This document shows positions 20,773 through 33,318 of a DNA stretch of 64,000 nucleotides, piece by piece (the stretch's first letter is position 1; each line of letters starts with the position of its first letter). This DNA comes from Xanthobacteraceae bacterium. Its GTDB lineage: Bacteria; Pseudomonadota; Alphaproteobacteria; Rhizobiales; Xanthobacteraceae. Below the pieces are notes generated by a model that had not been told where the DNA came from, did not search any database, and worked only from the letters and a program-made list of their open reading frames with translations. Both the position numbers and the translations under genes were made by a program. The stretch spans positions 36,595 through 100,594 of the forward strand of contig JARLIY010000043.1 in the NCBI GenBank assembly GCA_031291475.1, read 5' to 3'.

Positions 20773-21469
20773 CTTTACCGCTGACCCGCGTGCCCGATCA
20801 TATGGTGATGGCCGAGGTCGGCGCCAAATCCTGCGTGCGGCGATTCGTAGCGTGGTGTTGATAGCCTTTGCGGCGGTTTCCGCCGCCGGTGCCGAGGCAC
20901 CGGTCAAGATTGTGGCGCTCGGCGACTCGCTCATAGCAGGGCTCGGCTTGCCCGAGAAGGAAGCCTTTGTGCCCCGTGTGCAAGCGGCGCTTGCCGCCAA
21001 GGGGCTGGCGGTCGAGATCGAGAATGCGGGCGTCTCCGGCGATACCAGCGCCGACGGGCTTGCGCGGCTCGACTGGTCGGTGCCGCCGGGCACCGAGGCC
21101 GTAATCCTCGAACTTGGCGCCAACGACATGCTGCGCGGGATCAAGCCCGAGGTGACGCGGGAGGCGCTTGAGACCATCCTGCACCGCCTCACCGAGCGGC
21201 ATATCGCCGTTCTTATCTGCGGTATGCGCGCGGCGCCAAATCTGGGCGCCGATTACGGTGCCTCCTTCGAACGAATCTACCCCGATCTCGCGGCGAAATA
21301 CGATGCGCTGCTCTATCCCTTCTTCCTCGACGGCGTTGCCGCCAATCTCGGCCTGATGCAGCGCGACGGCCTGCATCCCGTCGCGGCTGGAGTGGATGTG
21401 ATCGTCGCCCGCATCTTGCCGAAGGTGGAACAACTGGTGGCGCGGGTGCGCGCGCGGAATCCCTCCTGA
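20732..21469 (+). CDS. tesA: SGNH-family esterase/thioesterase, TesA-like
   Basis: A periplasmic lysophospholipase/arylesterase/thioesterase of the GDSL class. Block I IVALGDSLIAGLGLP carries the catalytic Ser, block III LELGANDMLRG follows, and DGLHPVAAG supplies the catalytic Asp and His. A hydrophobic stretch (VVLIAFAAVSAAGAEA) is the signal peptide. The start is uncertain: ATG 20732 lies inside the divergent ABC ATPase gene, and GTG 20762 or later alternative starts are possible. The tesA/ybbAP arrangement is shared with many proteobacteria. Confidence 0.9.
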   Translation: MALPPKGSPDVSFIFTADPRARSYGDGRGRRQILRAAIRSVVLIAFAAVSAAGAEAPVKIVALGDSLIAGLGLPEKEAFVPRVQAALAAKGLAVEIENAGVSGDTSADGLARLDWSVPPGTEAVILELGANDMLRGIKPEVTREALETILHRLTERHIAVLICGMRAAPNLGADYGASFERIYPDLAAKYDALLYPFFLDGVAANLGLMQRDGLHPVAAGVDVIVARILPKVEQLVARVRARNPS

Positions 21470-21566
21470 GGGTTGCGCGTCGCGTGCGATCCCCGCATGC
21501 TGCCGGGACTGCGATTCGCCGATCATGACGCCGATCACACGTCGCTGATTGTGGGCCGCTTGTGTC

Positions 21567-22130
21567 ATGCCCCGTTTGTTCACAGGCCTTGAAATACCGC
21601 GGCACGTCGCCGAGTCGCTCGCCATGATGCGCGGCGGGTTGCCGGGCGCGCGCTGGATCGATCCGGCGAATTATCATCTTACTTTGCGCTTTATCGGCGA
21701 TATCGACGATGCGCTGGCGCGCGATATTGCCGGCTTGCTCGGGCGTGTACAGCGCCGGCCGTTCGAACTGCGCCTCGACGGGCTTGCGTCTTTCGGCGGC
21801 CGCAAGCCGCGCGCGCTCGTCGCTGCGGCGACGCCGGTTGCCCCGCTGCTGGAACTGCAGGCGGAGCATGAACGGCTATTGCAACGGCTTGGGCTCGAGC
21901 CGGAGGGGCGCAAATACACGCCGCACGTCGCGCTGGCGCGGTTGCGCGAATCGTCGAGCCACCAGGTCGCCGATTACCTGACCGCGCGCGCACACTATCG
22001 CTCTTCGGCGTTCGACGTTTCGCGTTTCGTGCTGTTCTCGTCGCGCGCGTCAGTCGGCGGCGGGCCTTATGTGGTCGAAGCCGCCTATCCGCTCGCCGTG
22101 CCGGCACTCAGGTTGGCGCAAAGCCCCTGA
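21567..22130 (+). CDS. thpR: RNA 2',3'-cyclic phosphodiesterase
   Basis: A 2H-phosphoesterase that opens 2',3'-cyclic phosphates (ThpR/LigT family), 187 residues from ATG 21567 (MPRLFTGLEIP). The two HxTx-type motifs are HLTLRFIG (His near residue 37) and HVALARL, together with the family start LFTGLEIP and the GLEPEGRKYTPH approach. The second motif reads HVAL rather than HVTL, a common variant. It starts 98 bp after the esterase stop and is convergent with the GNAT gene. Confidence 0.9.
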   Translation: MPRLFTGLEIPRHVAESLAMMRGGLPGARWIDPANYHLTLRFIGDIDDALARDIAGLLGRVQRRPFELRLDGLASFGGRKPRALVAAATPVAPLLELQAEHERLLQRLGLEPEGRKYTPHVALARLRESSSHQVADYLTARAHYRSSAFDVSRFVLFSSRASVGGGPYVVEAAYPLAVPALRLAQSP

Positions 22131-22141
22131 CCATCATGCGA

Positions 22142-22714
22142 TCACGCCCGCAACAGGCGCGATTGCAGATCGAGCATCGCGGTGGCAAAGCCGTGGTGAT
22201 CGGCCATCAGCTCTTGCATCAGAGACAGCGGGTTCGCGCTCGACGAGGCGACCTCGCCGACCACGCTGCCGAAATCGAAGGACAGCTCGGCGTCGAATTT
22301 ACGCGCGAGCTGCTGCATGCGCCGGTTGTCGGCGAGGCAGGCCATGTGCAGCAGCCGAAAGCCGCGGTTACGGGCGGTGAGCAAGGTGCGGCGGAGCAGC
22401 GCCGAGCCGACGCCGTGGCTCTGCCACGGCTTTTCCACGCTGATCGCCGCCTCCGCCTGGCGCGGAAAGCGAGTGCCGAGCTGCCGCAACTCGGCGCCGC
22501 CGCGCATTTCGCCGTTGAGGAAAAAGCCGTGTACGACGGCTTCGAGTGAAATCGACAAATCCACGAAATTGCGAACAAAATCGTCGGATACGCCGCCGCC
22601 GAAACGGTTGTGCCGGCTCGCGGGATCAAGCCGCAACAAATGGTCGCGGTATTTTTCGGTTTCACCGATCCACAATTTGCGGATTACGCCGCCTTCGGGA
22701 AGAACGTCTTGCAT
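22142..22714 (-). CDS. GNAT-family N-acetyltransferase
   Basis: A 190-residue GNAT protein. From ATG 22714 (MQDVLPEGGVIRKLWIGETEKYRDHLLRLDP) it keeps the typical start of a family found in rhizobia; the frame continues further upstream without support. Acetyl-CoA binding motif A is seen as AAISVEKPWQSHGVGSALLRRTLLTARNRG (Q/R-x-x-G-x-G/A form). The acceptor substrate is unknown. It is convergent with thpR, with an 11-bp gap. Confidence 0.8.
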   Translation of the reverse strand: MQDVLPEGGVIRKLWIGETEKYRDHLLRLDPASRHNRFGGGVSDDFVRNFVDLSISLEAVVHGFFLNGEMRGGAELRQLGTRFPRQAEAAISVEKPWQSHGVGSALLRRTLLTARNRGFRLLHMACLADNRRMQQLARKFDAELSFDFGSVVGEVASSSANPLSLMQELMADHHGFATAMLDLQSRLLRA

Positions 22715-23007
22715 TCCGAGGGTCTCCTGACATTGTTGTCCCAAAACCCTCCTGATCGCGTCCTCCGCTCCGAAAATTTCGCCGAGACGAACGTCTTTAT
22801 GCGTGCCGTCTCGAATCAATCCATCATGTCGTGTGCCGCCAAAGATTGGCAAGCTGAAGCATTGAGCAACATGCCTGCATCCCTTATACGCATGGCTAAT
22901 AATCAGCTTTGTGACTGCTTTTCGCCCGCGCATCTGGCATGCGAAGTGCAACGCGGTTAAGCGTTCGCCGTTCCCGCCACGTTTCGTCCACACCGGTTAA
23001 CAGCATC

Positions 23008-25273
<2,266 letters not shown>

Positions 25274-25336
25274 TTTAGTGAGGATCCTACCTTCTCACGT
25301 TCCGGGTGCCGCGGCCGGGACACGTGAGCGAGTCGC

Positions 25337-26506
25337 ATGAATATCCACGAATACCAGGCAAAAGTCGTGCTGCGCGAATTCGGCGTGCCGGTGCCGCGCG
25401 GCATCCCGGCGCTGAGCGTCGACGAGGCGGTGAAGGCCGCCGACGAACTCGGCGGACCGGTGTGGGTGGTCAAGGCGCAGATCCACGCCGGCGGACGCGG
25501 TAAAGCCGGCGGCGTCAAGGTGGTGCGATCGGTCGCCGACGTTAAACGCGAGGCCGAGCGGCTCCTCGGCGCGACGCTCGTCACCCACCAGACCGGGCCG
25601 CACGGCAAAGAGGTGCATCGCCTCTATATCGAGGAAGGCTCGGCGATCGACCGCGAATATTATCTCTCGGCGCTGGTCGATCGCGCCACCTCGCGGATCG
25701 CCTTTGTCGCCTCGACCGAAGGCGGCATGGACATCGAGGAAGTCGCACGCACGCATCCGGAAAAAATCATCTCATTCTCGGTCGATCCGGCGACCGGCTT
25801 CATGGCCCATCACGCCCAGCAAGTCGCGCACGCGCTCGGCTTGAGCCGCGATCTTGCGAAGCAGGCCGATGGCCTGCTGCCGCGGCTTTATCAGGCGTTT
25901 CTCGCCAAGGACATGAATCTCCTCGAGATCAATCCGCTCGTGATCACCAAGGCCGGCGCGCTCATCTGCCTCGACGCCAAGCTCGGCTTTGACGACAGCG
26001 CGCTTTACCGCCATCCCGATATCGCGGCGCTGCGCGATCCGACCGAGGAGGACGCCAAGGAGATCGAGGCGTCACATTACGACCTCAACTATATCGCGCT
26101 GGACGGCACTATCGGCTGCATGGTCAACGGCGCGGGACTGGCCATGGCGACCATGGACATCATCAAGCTTTACGGCGAGACGCCGGCGAATTTCCTCGAC
26201 GTCGGCGGTGGCGCCACCACCGAGAAGGTGACTGCGGCGTTCAAGATCATCACCTCCGATCCCAATGTGTAGGGCATTCTGGTCAACATCTTCGGCGGCA
26301 TTATGCGCTGCGACATCATCGCCGAGGGTGTCGTTGCGGCGGTCAAGGAGGTGGGCTTGCGCGTGCCGCTCGTCGTGCGGCTCGAAGGCACCAATGTCGC
26401 GCTCGGCAAGGAGATCATCGCCAAATCCAATCTCAACGTCACTTCGGCCGACGACCTCGATGACGCCGCGCAGAAAATCGTCAAGGCGGTGAGGGAGGCG
26501 GCCTGA
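25337..26506 (+). pseudogene. sucC: Succinyl-CoA ligase beta subunit SucC, interrupted by an in-frame TAG
   Basis: SucC/SucD make succinate plus ATP or GTP from succinyl-CoA. The frame begins [20 protein letters not shown] and shows the ATP-grasp domain ([18 protein letters not shown]) and EINPLVITK. At codon 312 (26270-26272) TAG follows SDPNV where relatives read a Lys codon before [17 protein letters not shown] to TAG needs one change. The frame then stays open and fully conserved to the normal TGA, which overlaps the sucD ATG (TGATG). Without readthrough the product lacks its last 78 residues, part of the ligase-CoA domain that contacts SucD. A sequencing error, a genuine nonsense mutation or suppression are all possible; flanking conservation favours error or very recent mutation. 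Confidence 0.9.
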
Positions 26507-27387
26507 TGTCCATCCTCATCGACAAGAATACCAAGGTCATCTGCCAGGGCTTCACCGGCAAGAACGGCACCTTCCATTCCGAGCAGGCGATTGCCTACGG
26601 CACCAAAATGGTCGGCGGCACCACGCCGGGCAAAGGCGGCTCGACGCATCTCAACCTGCCGGTGTTCGACACCGTCGCCGAAGCACGCGCCCAGACCGGC
26701 TGTGACGCCAGCGTGATCTATGTGCCGCCGGCAGGCGCCGCGGATGCGATCTGCGAAGCCATCGACGCCGAGATTCCGCTCATCGTCTGCATCACCGAGG
26801 GCATTCCCGTGCTCGACATGGTCAAGGTCAAGCGCTCGCTGTGCGGATCGAAATCGCGGCTGATCGGACCGAATTGTCCCGGCGTCATGACCGCGGGCGA
26901 GTGCAAGATCGGCATCATGCCCGGCAATATCTTTCGGCCGGGCAAAGTCGGCATTGTCTCGCGCTCCGGCACGCTGACCTATGAGGCGGTGTTCCAGACC
27001 ACGCAGGAGGGTCTCGGCCAGACCAGCGCAGTGGGAATCGGCGGCGATCCGGTCAAGGGCACCGACTTCATCGAGATGCTGGAAATGTTTCTTGCCGACA
27101 AGGCGACCGAGGCGATCGTCGTGATCGGTGAGATCGGCGGTTCATCCGAGGAAGACGCCGCGCAATTCCTCAAGGATGAGGCCAAGCGCGGCCGCAAGAA
27201 GCCGACTGTCGGCTTCATAGCCGGACGCACGGCGCCGCCGGGAAGGCGGATGGGGCATGCTGGCGCGATCATCGCCGGTGGCAAGGGCGACGCGGAATCC
27301 AAGATCGCGGCCATGACGTCGGCGGGAATCAAGGTTTCGCCGTCACCAGCTCGCTTGGGGAAAACGCTCGTGGAAGCATGGAAATGA
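26506..27387 (+). CDS. sucD: Succinyl-CoA ligase alpha subunit
   Basis: The alpha subunit carries the phosphorylated His and binds CoA. The 293 residues begin [32 protein letters not shown], the CoA-binding Rossmann domain, and include [50 protein letters not shown], and the active-site [24 protein letters not shown] with the phospho-His. The ATG overlaps the TGA of sucC, so translation is coupled; a premature stop in sucC could therefore lower SucD output as well. Confidence 0.96.
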   Translation: MSILIDKNTKVICQGFTGKNGTFHSEQAIAYGTKMVGGTTPGKGGSTHLNLPVFDTVAEARAQTGCDASVIYVPPAGAADAICEAIDAEIPLIVCITEGIPVLDMVKVKRSLCGSKSRLIGPNCPGVMTAGECKIGIMPGNIFRPGKVGIVSRSGTLTYEAVFQTTQEGLGQTSAVGIGGDPVKGTDFIEMLEMFLADKATEAIVVIGEIGGSSEEDAAQFLKDEAKRGRKKPTVGFIAGRTAPPGRRMGHAGAIIAGGKGDAESKIAAMTSAGIKVSPSPARLGKTLVEAWK

Positions 27388-27560
27388 AGATTCACTTCTT
27401 GTGTCTTTTGGCTGCCGCATCGAGACACTAAATAGGGTACAAGTTAGAGTCATCTGCGCCGGGCCGGGATGCCTCAGGTGTCGCTTTTCGCCGCCTTTTA
27501 GGGTGCCTCTATCGCCGCTGCCGTCGTCCCACTTGGTCCGGAACTGCCCAGGAATCGCTC

Positions 27561-30518
27561 ATGTCTCGCCAGGACGCGAATGCCGCCTTCGCTCTCACAT
27601 CGTTCCTCTACGGCGGTAACGCCGACTATATTGAACACCTCTACGCGCGGTACGAGGCGGACCCGAAGGCGGTCGATGCCGAGTGGCAAACCTTTTTTCA
27701 GAGCCTGAAGGACGACGCGCGCGACGTCGCGCAGAACGCGCACGGGCCTTCATGGACGCGGCCGGGCTGGCCGCCATTGGAGCGTAGCGAGCTGATTTCC
27801 GCGCTCGACGGCGTCTGGGCGGAAGTCGGCAAGACGCTCGGCGGCAAGGTGCAGGCGAAGGCGCAGGGTAAGGGCGTCGAGCTTTCCGCTGCCGATGTCG
27901 AGCGCGCGACGCGTGACTCGGTGCGGGCGCTCATGCTCATTCGCGCCTATCGCGCCCGCGGGCATTTCCACGCCAATCTCGATCCGCTCGGCTTGCAGCC
28001 GCCGAACAACGAAACGGAACTCGATCCGTCGACCTACGGCTTCAGCGAGGCCGATTTCGATCGACCGATTTTTCTCGACAAAGTGCTCGGCCTCGAATTC
28101 GGCACCATCCGCCAGATCGTCGGCATTCTGCGGCGCACTTATTGTCAGACGCTCGGCGTCGAATTTCTGCACATCTCCGATGGCGCGCAGAAGGGCTGGA
28201 TCCAGGAACGCATCGAGGGGCCCGACAAGGAAATCAGCTTCACGCGCGAGGGCAAGCGCGCCATCCTCAACAAGCTAGTGGAAGCCGAAGGGTTCGAGAA
28301 ATTCTGCGATGTAAAATTCACCGGCACCAAGCGCTTCGGTCTCGACGGTGGCGAATCGATGATCCCGGCGCTGGAGCAGATCATCAAGCGCGGCGGCGCG
28401 CTTGGTGTCCGTGATATCGTCATCGGCATGGCGCATCGTGGCCGGCTCAACGTGCTGGCCCAGGTCATGGGCAAGCCGCACCGCGCCATTTTCCACGAGT
28501 TCAAGGGCGGCTCATCGACCCCGAACGAGATCGAGGGCTCGGGCGACGTGAAATATCACCTCGGCGCCTCGTCGGATCGCGAATTCGACCACAACAGGGT
28601 GCACCTGTCGCTCACGGCCAATCCTTCGCATCTGGAAATCGTCGATCCCGTCGTGCTTGGCAAGGTGCGCGCCAAGCAGGATCAGCACGGCGCCACGCGC
28701 GAGGATCGCACCATGGTGATGCCGCTGCTCATCCACGGCGATGCGTCGTTTGCCGGACAGGGCGTGATCGCGGAGTCGCTTGGGCTTTCCGGCTTGCGCG
28801 GTCATCGCACCGGCGGCTCGGTGCATTTCATTGTCAACAATCAGATCGGCTTCACCACCAACCCGCGCTATTCGCGATCCTCGCCCTATCCCTCCGACGT
28901 TGCCAAGATGATCGAGGCGCCGATTTTCCACATTAATGGCGACGATCCGGAAGCCGTCGTGTATGCCGCCAAGGTGGCGACCGAATTCCGGCAGAAGTTC
29001 CAGAAGCCGGTCGTCCTCGACATGTTCTGCTACCGCCGGCACGGTCACAACGAAGGCGACGAGCCCTCGTTCACCCAGCCGCTGATGTACAAGGCGATCG
29101 CCGCGCATCCGAGCACGCTCGAAATCTACGGCAACAAGCTTATCGGCGAGGGGGTGGTGACGTCCGGCGAAGTCGAGAAAATGAAGGCCGATTGGCGCGA
29201 CCGCCTCGACGTCGAGCTCGAAGCCGCGCAGAGTTACCGGGCCAATAAAGCCGATTGGCTCGACGGCCGCTGGACCGGCTTCAAGCGGGCGGATGACGCC
29301 GACGATCCGCGCCGCGGCAAGACTGGCGTCGAGATCTCCAGGCTCAAGGAGATCGGCGAGAAGATCACGACGCTGCCGCCCGACTTCCATCTGCACCGCA
29401 CGCTCAATCGCTTTTTCGAAAACCGGCGCAAGGCGATCGAGACGGAGGCCGGCATCGATTGGGCGACAGGCGAGGCGCTGGCGTTCTGCTCGCTGTTGCT
29501 GGAAGGCCACCGGGTGCGGTTATCCGGCCAGGACAGCGAGCGCGGCACCTTCTCGCAGCGCCATTCCGTGCTCACCGACCAGGAGGATGAGCACCGCTAC
29601 ACCCCGTTCAATCACCTTGGCGGCGAGCAGGCGCGGTTCGAAGTCATCAACTCGATGCTGTCGGAAGAGGCGGTGCTCGGTTTCGAATACGGCTACTCGC
29701 TCGCCGAACCCAACGCGCTGACGCTGTGGGAAGCGCAGTTCGGCGACTTTGCCAACGGAGCGCAGGTGCTGTTCGACCAGTTTATTTCTTCCGGCGAACG
29801 CAAATGGCTGCGCATGTCCGGCCTCGTCTGCCTGTTGCCGCACGGCTACGAAGGGCAGGGGCCTGAGCACTCCTCGGCACGGCTCGAGCGCTTTCTGCAG
29901 ATGTGCGCCGAGGACAACATGCAGGTGGCCAACTGCACCACGCCGGCCAACTATTTTCATATCCTGCGCCGCCAGCTCAATCGCGAGTTCCGCAAGCCGC
30001 TGATCCTGATGACGCCGAAATCGCTGTTGCGCCATAAACGCGCGGTGTCGCGGCTCGACGAAATGGGGCCTGGAACGTCGTTCCATCGACTGCTTTGGGA
30101 TGACGCGCAAATGCTGCCGAACGACAAGATCAAACTCATGCCCGACGCCAAGATTCGCCGCGTCGTCCTCTGCTCCGGCAAGGTCTATTACGATCTCTAC
30201 GACGAGCGCGAGAAACGCGGGATCGACGACATCTATCTGTTGCGCATCGAGCAGCTTTATCCGTTCCCCACCAAGGCGCTGATGATGGAGCTTTCGCGTT
30301 TTAGGGAAGCGGAGATTGTCTGGTGCCAGGAAGAGCCGCGCAACCAGGGAGCATGGGTGTTCGTCGATATCTTCCTGGAGTGGGTTCTCAATCAGATCGA
30401 CGCCAAGCATCGCCGTGCGCGCTATGCCGGCCGCCCGGCTTCGGCGTCGACGGCGGTCGGGCAGATGTCGCTGCATCTCGCCCAACTCAAGACCTTCCTT
30501 GAAGAGGCGCTGGGGTAG
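27561..30518 (+). CDS. sucA: 2-oxoglutarate dehydrogenase E1 component
   Basis: The thiamine-diphosphate decarboxylase of the 2-oxoglutarate dehydrogenase complex, 985 residues. The N-terminal DANAAFALTSFLYGGNADYIEHLYARYEADPKAVD is the E1o-specific arm that binds the complex core. VIGMAHRGRLNVLAQVMGKP, HLSLTANPSHLEIVDPVVLGK, the ThDP-binding GDASFAGQG and HFIVNNQIGFTT, then FEYGYSLAEPNALTLWEAQFGDFANGAQ and GQGPEHSSARLERFL, are all intact. It starts 173 bp after sucD and ends in TAG, showing that TAG serves as an ordinary stop codon in this genome. Confidence 0.97.
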   Translation: MSRQDANAAFALTSFLYGGNADYIEHLYARYEADPKAVDAEWQTFFQSLKDDARDVAQNAHGPSWTRPGWPPLERSELISALDGVWAEVGKTLGGKVQAKAQGKGVELSAADVERATRDSVRALMLIRAYRARGHFHANLDPLGLQPPNNETELDPSTYGFSEADFDRPIFLDKVLGLEFGTIRQIVGILRRTYCQTLGVEFLHISDGAQKGWIQERIEGPDKEISFTREGKRAILNKLVEAEGFEKFCDVKFTGTKRFGLDGGESMIPALEQIIKRGGALGVRDIVIGMAHRGRLNVLAQVMGKPHRAIFHEFKGGSSTPNEIEGSGDVKYHLGASSDREFDHNRVHLSLTANPSHLEIVDPVVLGKVRAKQDQHGATREDRTMVMPLLIHGDASFAGQGVIAESLGLSGLRGHRTGGSVHFIVNNQIGFTTNPRYSRSSPYPSDVAKMIEAPIFHINGDDPEAVVYAAKVATEFRQKFQKPVVLDMFCYRRHGHNEGDEPSFTQPLMYKAIAAHPSTLEIYGNKLIGEGVVTSGEVEKMKADWRDRLDVELEAAQSYRANKADWLDGRWTGFKRADDADDPRRGKTGVEISRLKEIGEKITTLPPDFHLHRTLNRFFENRRKAIETEAGIDWATGEALAFCSLLLEGHRVRLSGQDSERGTFSQRHSVLTDQEDEHRYTPFNHLGGEQARFEVINSMLSEEAVLGFEYGYSLAEPNALTLWEAQFGDFANGAQVLFDQFISSGERKWLRMSGLVCLLPHGYEGQGPEHSSARLERFLQMCAEDNMQVANCTTPANYFHILRRQLNREFRKPLILMTPKSLLRHKRAVSRLDEMGPGTSFHRLLWDDAQMLPNDKIKLMPDAKIRRVVLCSGKVYYDLYDEREKRGIDDIYLLRIEQLYPFPTKALMMELSRFREAEIVWCQEEPRNQGAWVFVDIFLEWVLNQIDAKHRRARYAGRPASASTAVGQMSLHLAQLKTFLEEALG

Positions 30519-30520
30519 CG

Positions 30521-30605
30521 TATGACGGAGGGCAGACAACCGATGACAGACGACAGATAAGAATTTTTCTTCCGTCATCTGTCCTCCGTTGTCCGTCATC
30601 TGATG
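30521..30605. repeat. Imperfect inverted repeat of GATGACGGA-like units
   Basis: The 119-bp gap between sucA and sucB is largely made of short units (TGACGGAGG, GATGACAGA, GACGACAGA) on one side of a GAATTTTTC centre, answered by TCCGTCATCTGTCCTCCG and GTCCGTCATCTG on the other. I recognise the 'gacggaggacagatgac' composition as a dispersed low-complexity intergenic element in Bradyrhizobium-type genomes. It may fold and modulate sucB, but no T-rich terminator is present. Confidence 0.5.
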
Positions 30606-30637
30606 CACAGTCGGTGCCGCGAACGAGGGACTGAAAC

Positions 30638-31882
30638 ATGGCTGAGATTCGCGTACCCACCCTCGGGGAATCGGTGACCGAAGCGACCATCGGCAAATGG
30701 TTCAAGAAAGCCGGCGACAGGGTGGCCGTCGATGAGCCGCTGGTCGAGCTCGAGACCGACAAAGTTACGATCGAGGTGCCGGCGCCGGCTGCCGGCGTGC
30801 TCACCGACGTCGCGGTGAAAGACGGCGATACCGTCGCCGTCGGTGCGCTTCTCGGCGCGATCAAGGAAGGTTCCGGCGCGGTGCCGGCAAAACCGCAGGC
30901 AAAGCCCGCCGAAGCTGCCCCGCGGTCTGCGCCTGCGCCACAGCCCGCACCGGCGAAACCCGCCGCGGCTGCGGCAGCCGAGGGGACGCTGGCGCCGTCA
31001 GTGCGCAAGATCGCCGCCGAAACAGGTGTGGATCCGTCCGCCGTGGCGGGCACCGGCAAGGACGGCCGCGTCACCAAGGGCGACATGCTTGCCGCCATCG
31101 AGCGCGCCGCCGCGCAGCCGACTCCAGTCGCGGCGCCCGCCGCCGCCGTCCATGTGCGCGCACCTTCGCCGCCCGACGACGCCGCCCGCGAGGAACGCGT
31201 GCGCATGACGCGGCTGCGTCAGACCATCGCGCGGCGGCTCAAGGACGCGCAGAACACCGCCGCCATGCTCACGACCTTCAATGAGGTCGACATGACGCAC
31301 GTGATGGCGCTGCGCGCGCAATATCGTGAGCTGTTCGAGAAGAAGCACGGCGTCAAGCTCGGCTTCATGGGATTCTTCGTGAGCGCCTGCGTGCAGGCGC
31401 TCAAGGAAATCCCCGCCGTCAACGCCGAAATCGACGGTACCGACATCATCTACAAGAACTATTATCACATCGGCATCGCGGTGGGCACTGAGCGCGGCCT
31501 GGTCGTGCCGGTGGTGCGCGATTGCGATCTGAAATCGATCGCCGAGATCGAGAAATCGATCGCCGATTTCGGTCGCCGCGCCCGCGACGGCACGCTCAAG
31601 ATCGACGAATTGCAGGGCGGCACGTTTTCCATCACCAATGGCGGCATCTACGGCTCGCTGATGTCGACGCCGATCCTCAATGCGCCGCAATCCGGCATCC
31701 TCGGCATGCACAAGATCCAGGAGCGGCCGATGGCGGTCGCCGGCAAGGTCGAGGTGCGGCCGATGATGTATCTGGCGCTGTCCTACGATCATCGCATTGT
31801 CGACGGCCGCGAAGCGGTGACCTTCCTGGTGCGGGTGAAGGAATCTCTGGAAGAGCCGGCGCGCCTGGTGCTCGATTTGTGA
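30638..31882 (+). CDS. sucB: Dihydrolipoyllysine-residue succinyltransferase (E2o)
   Basis: The E2 core of the 2-oxoglutarate dehydrogenase complex, 414 residues. Domains in order: lipoyl domain (residues 1-80, lipoyl Lys in [15 protein letters not shown]); an Ala/Pro/Lys linker; the peripheral-subunit-binding domain ([32 protein letters not shown], about 120-155); and a second linker. The catalytic domain then ends with [15 protein letters not shown] (catalytic His) and the terminal RLVLDL. One lipoyl domain is usual for E2o. lpd begins 25 bp downstream. Confidence 0.97.
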   Translation: MAEIRVPTLGESVTEATIGKWFKKAGDRVAVDEPLVELETDKVTIEVPAPAAGVLTDVAVKDGDTVAVGALLGAIKEGSGAVPAKPQAKPAEAAPRSAPAPQPAPAKPAAAAAAEGTLAPSVRKIAAETGVDPSAVAGTGKDGRVTKGDMLAAIERAAAQPTPVAAPAAAVHVRAPSPPDDAAREERVRMTRLRQTIARRLKDAQNTAAMLTTFNEVDMTHVMALRAQYRELFEKKHGVKLGFMGFFVSACVQALKEIPAVNAEIDGTDIIYKNYYHIGIAVGTERGLVVPVVRDCDLKSIAEIEKSIADFGRRARDGTLKIDELQGGTFSITNGGIYGSLMSTPILNAPQSGILGMHKIQERPMAVAGKVEVRPMMYLALSYDHRIVDGREAVTFLVRVKESLEEPARLVLDL

Positions 31883-31907
31883 CGAATGAGAGTTCGGAGT
31901 TCCTTCA

Positions 31908-33308
31908 ATGCCCTACGACCTCATCGTCATCGGCACCGGCCCCGGCGGCTATGTCTGTGCCATTCGCGCGGCGCAACTCGGCCTGAAGACCGCGGTCGTC
32001 GAGAAGCGCTCAACCTTCGGCGGCACCTGCCTCAATGTCGGCTGCATCCCTTCCAAAGCCATGCTGCATGCTTCCGAGCTTTACGAAGAAGCCGGCCGTA
32101 GCTTTGCGCAAATGGGGATCAAGGTCGGAGCGCCGAGCGTCGATCTGGCCGTCTTGCTCAAATACAAGATGCAGAACGTCGACAGCAACGTGAAGGGCGT
32201 CGACTTCCTGTTCAAGAAAAACAAGATCGAAGCGTTTCACGGTGCCGGACGGATCGTCGCCCCGGGCAAGGTCGAGGTGAAAAGCGCGGACGGCAAGACG
32301 CAAACGCTGGAGACCAAGAATATCGTCATCGCCACCGGCTCGGACGTCGCGCGATTGAACGGCATCGACATTGACGAAAAGCGCATCGTGTCATCGACCG
32401 GCGCGCTCGAACTGGGCAAGGTGCCGCAAAAGCTGCTCGTCGTCGGTGCCGGCATCATCGGCCTCGAACTCGGTTCGGTATGGCGGCGGCTGGGCGCGCA
32501 GGTGACGATCGTCGAATTCCTTGATCACATCCTGCCCGGCATCGACGGTGAAGTCGGCCGGCAATTCCAGCGCCTGCTGTTAAAGCAGGGCCTCGCCTTC
32601 AAGTTATCCTCCAAGGTCACTGCAATCGACGCCTCGGGCAAGACGCTCAAGGTCAAGGTCGAACCCGCCGCCGGGGGCCAAGCGGAAACTCTCGAGGCCG
32701 ACATCGTCCTGGTGGCGATCGGTCGCGTGCCCTACACCGAAGGCCTCGGCCTTGAAGCGGTCGGCGTGAAAAAGGACAATCGCGGCCGTGTCGTCATCGA
32801 TCCGCATTTCCGCACGAATGTTGCCGGCATCTACGCCATCGGCGACGTGGTCGCCGGCCCCATGCTCGCGCATAAGGGCGAAGAGGAAGGCGTTGCTGCG
32901 GCCGAGATCATTGCCGGGCAGGCCGGCCACGTGAACTACGAGGTGATCCCGAACGTCGTCTATACTTCGCCGGAAATCGCCGCTGTCGGCAAGACCGAGG
33001 AAGAGCTGAAAGCGGCCGGCATTGCCTACAATGTCGGCAAATTTCCCTTCACCGCCAACAGCCGCGCGCGCGCCAACCTCGCGACCGACGGCTTCGTCAA
33101 GATCCTGGCCGACGCCAAGACCGATCGCGTGCTCGGCGTGCACATTCTCGGTCCCGACGCCGAAGCCCTCATCGCGGAAGCGGCCATGGCCATGGAGTTC
33201 GGCGCCTCGGCGGAAGACATCGCCCGCACCTGCCATGCCCATCCGACGCTGAGCGAAGCGGTCAAGGAAGCCGCGCTCGCCGTGGCCAAGCGCGCGATCA
33301 ATTTTTGA
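31908..33308 (+). CDS. lpd: Dihydrolipoyl dehydrogenase
   Basis: The FAD enzyme that reoxidises lipoamide in 2-oxo-acid dehydrogenase complexes, 466 residues. It shows the FAD-binding start YDLIVIGTGPGGYVCAIRAAQ, redox-active disulfide GGTCLNVGCIPSKAMLHAS, the NAD fold VVGAGIIGLELGSVWRRLG, YAIGDVVAGPMLAHKGEEEG, and the C-terminal catalytic His in ARTCHAHPTLSEAVKEA. It follows sucB by 25 bp and is presumably dedicated to this complex. Confidence 0.96.
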   Translation: MPYDLIVIGTGPGGYVCAIRAAQLGLKTAVVEKRSTFGGTCLNVGCIPSKAMLHASELYEEAGRSFAQMGIKVGAPSVDLAVLLKYKMQNVDSNVKGVDFLFKKNKIEAFHGAGRIVAPGKVEVKSADGKTQTLETKNIVIATGSDVARLNGIDIDEKRIVSSTGALELGKVPQKLLVVGAGIIGLELGSVWRRLGAQVTIVEFLDHILPGIDGEVGRQFQRLLLKQGLAFKLSSKVTAIDASGKTLKVKVEPAAGGQAETLEADIVLVAIGRVPYTEGLGLEAVGVKKDNRGRVVIDPHFRTNVAGIYAIGDVVAGPMLAHKGEEEGVAAAEIIAGQAGHVNYEVIPNVVYTSPEIAAVGKTEEELKAAGIAYNVGKFPFTANSRARANLATDGFVKILADAKTDRVLGVHILGPDAEALIAEAAMAMEFGASAEDIARTCHAHPTLSEAVKEAALAVAKRAINF

Positions 33309-33318
33309 CGTTAGGCGC

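Noticed and set aside
25294..25328. Hairpin CTCACGTTCCGG...CCGGGACACGTGAG before sucC as a terminator
   Set aside because: The pairing has mismatches and no T run follows, so it is not listed as a terminator; it could be a weak structure in the leader.
26270..26272. TAG recoded as an amino acid in this genome
   Set aside because: TAG ends complete genes in this window (the YciB gene and sucA), so general recoding is unlikely; an error or mutation is simpler.
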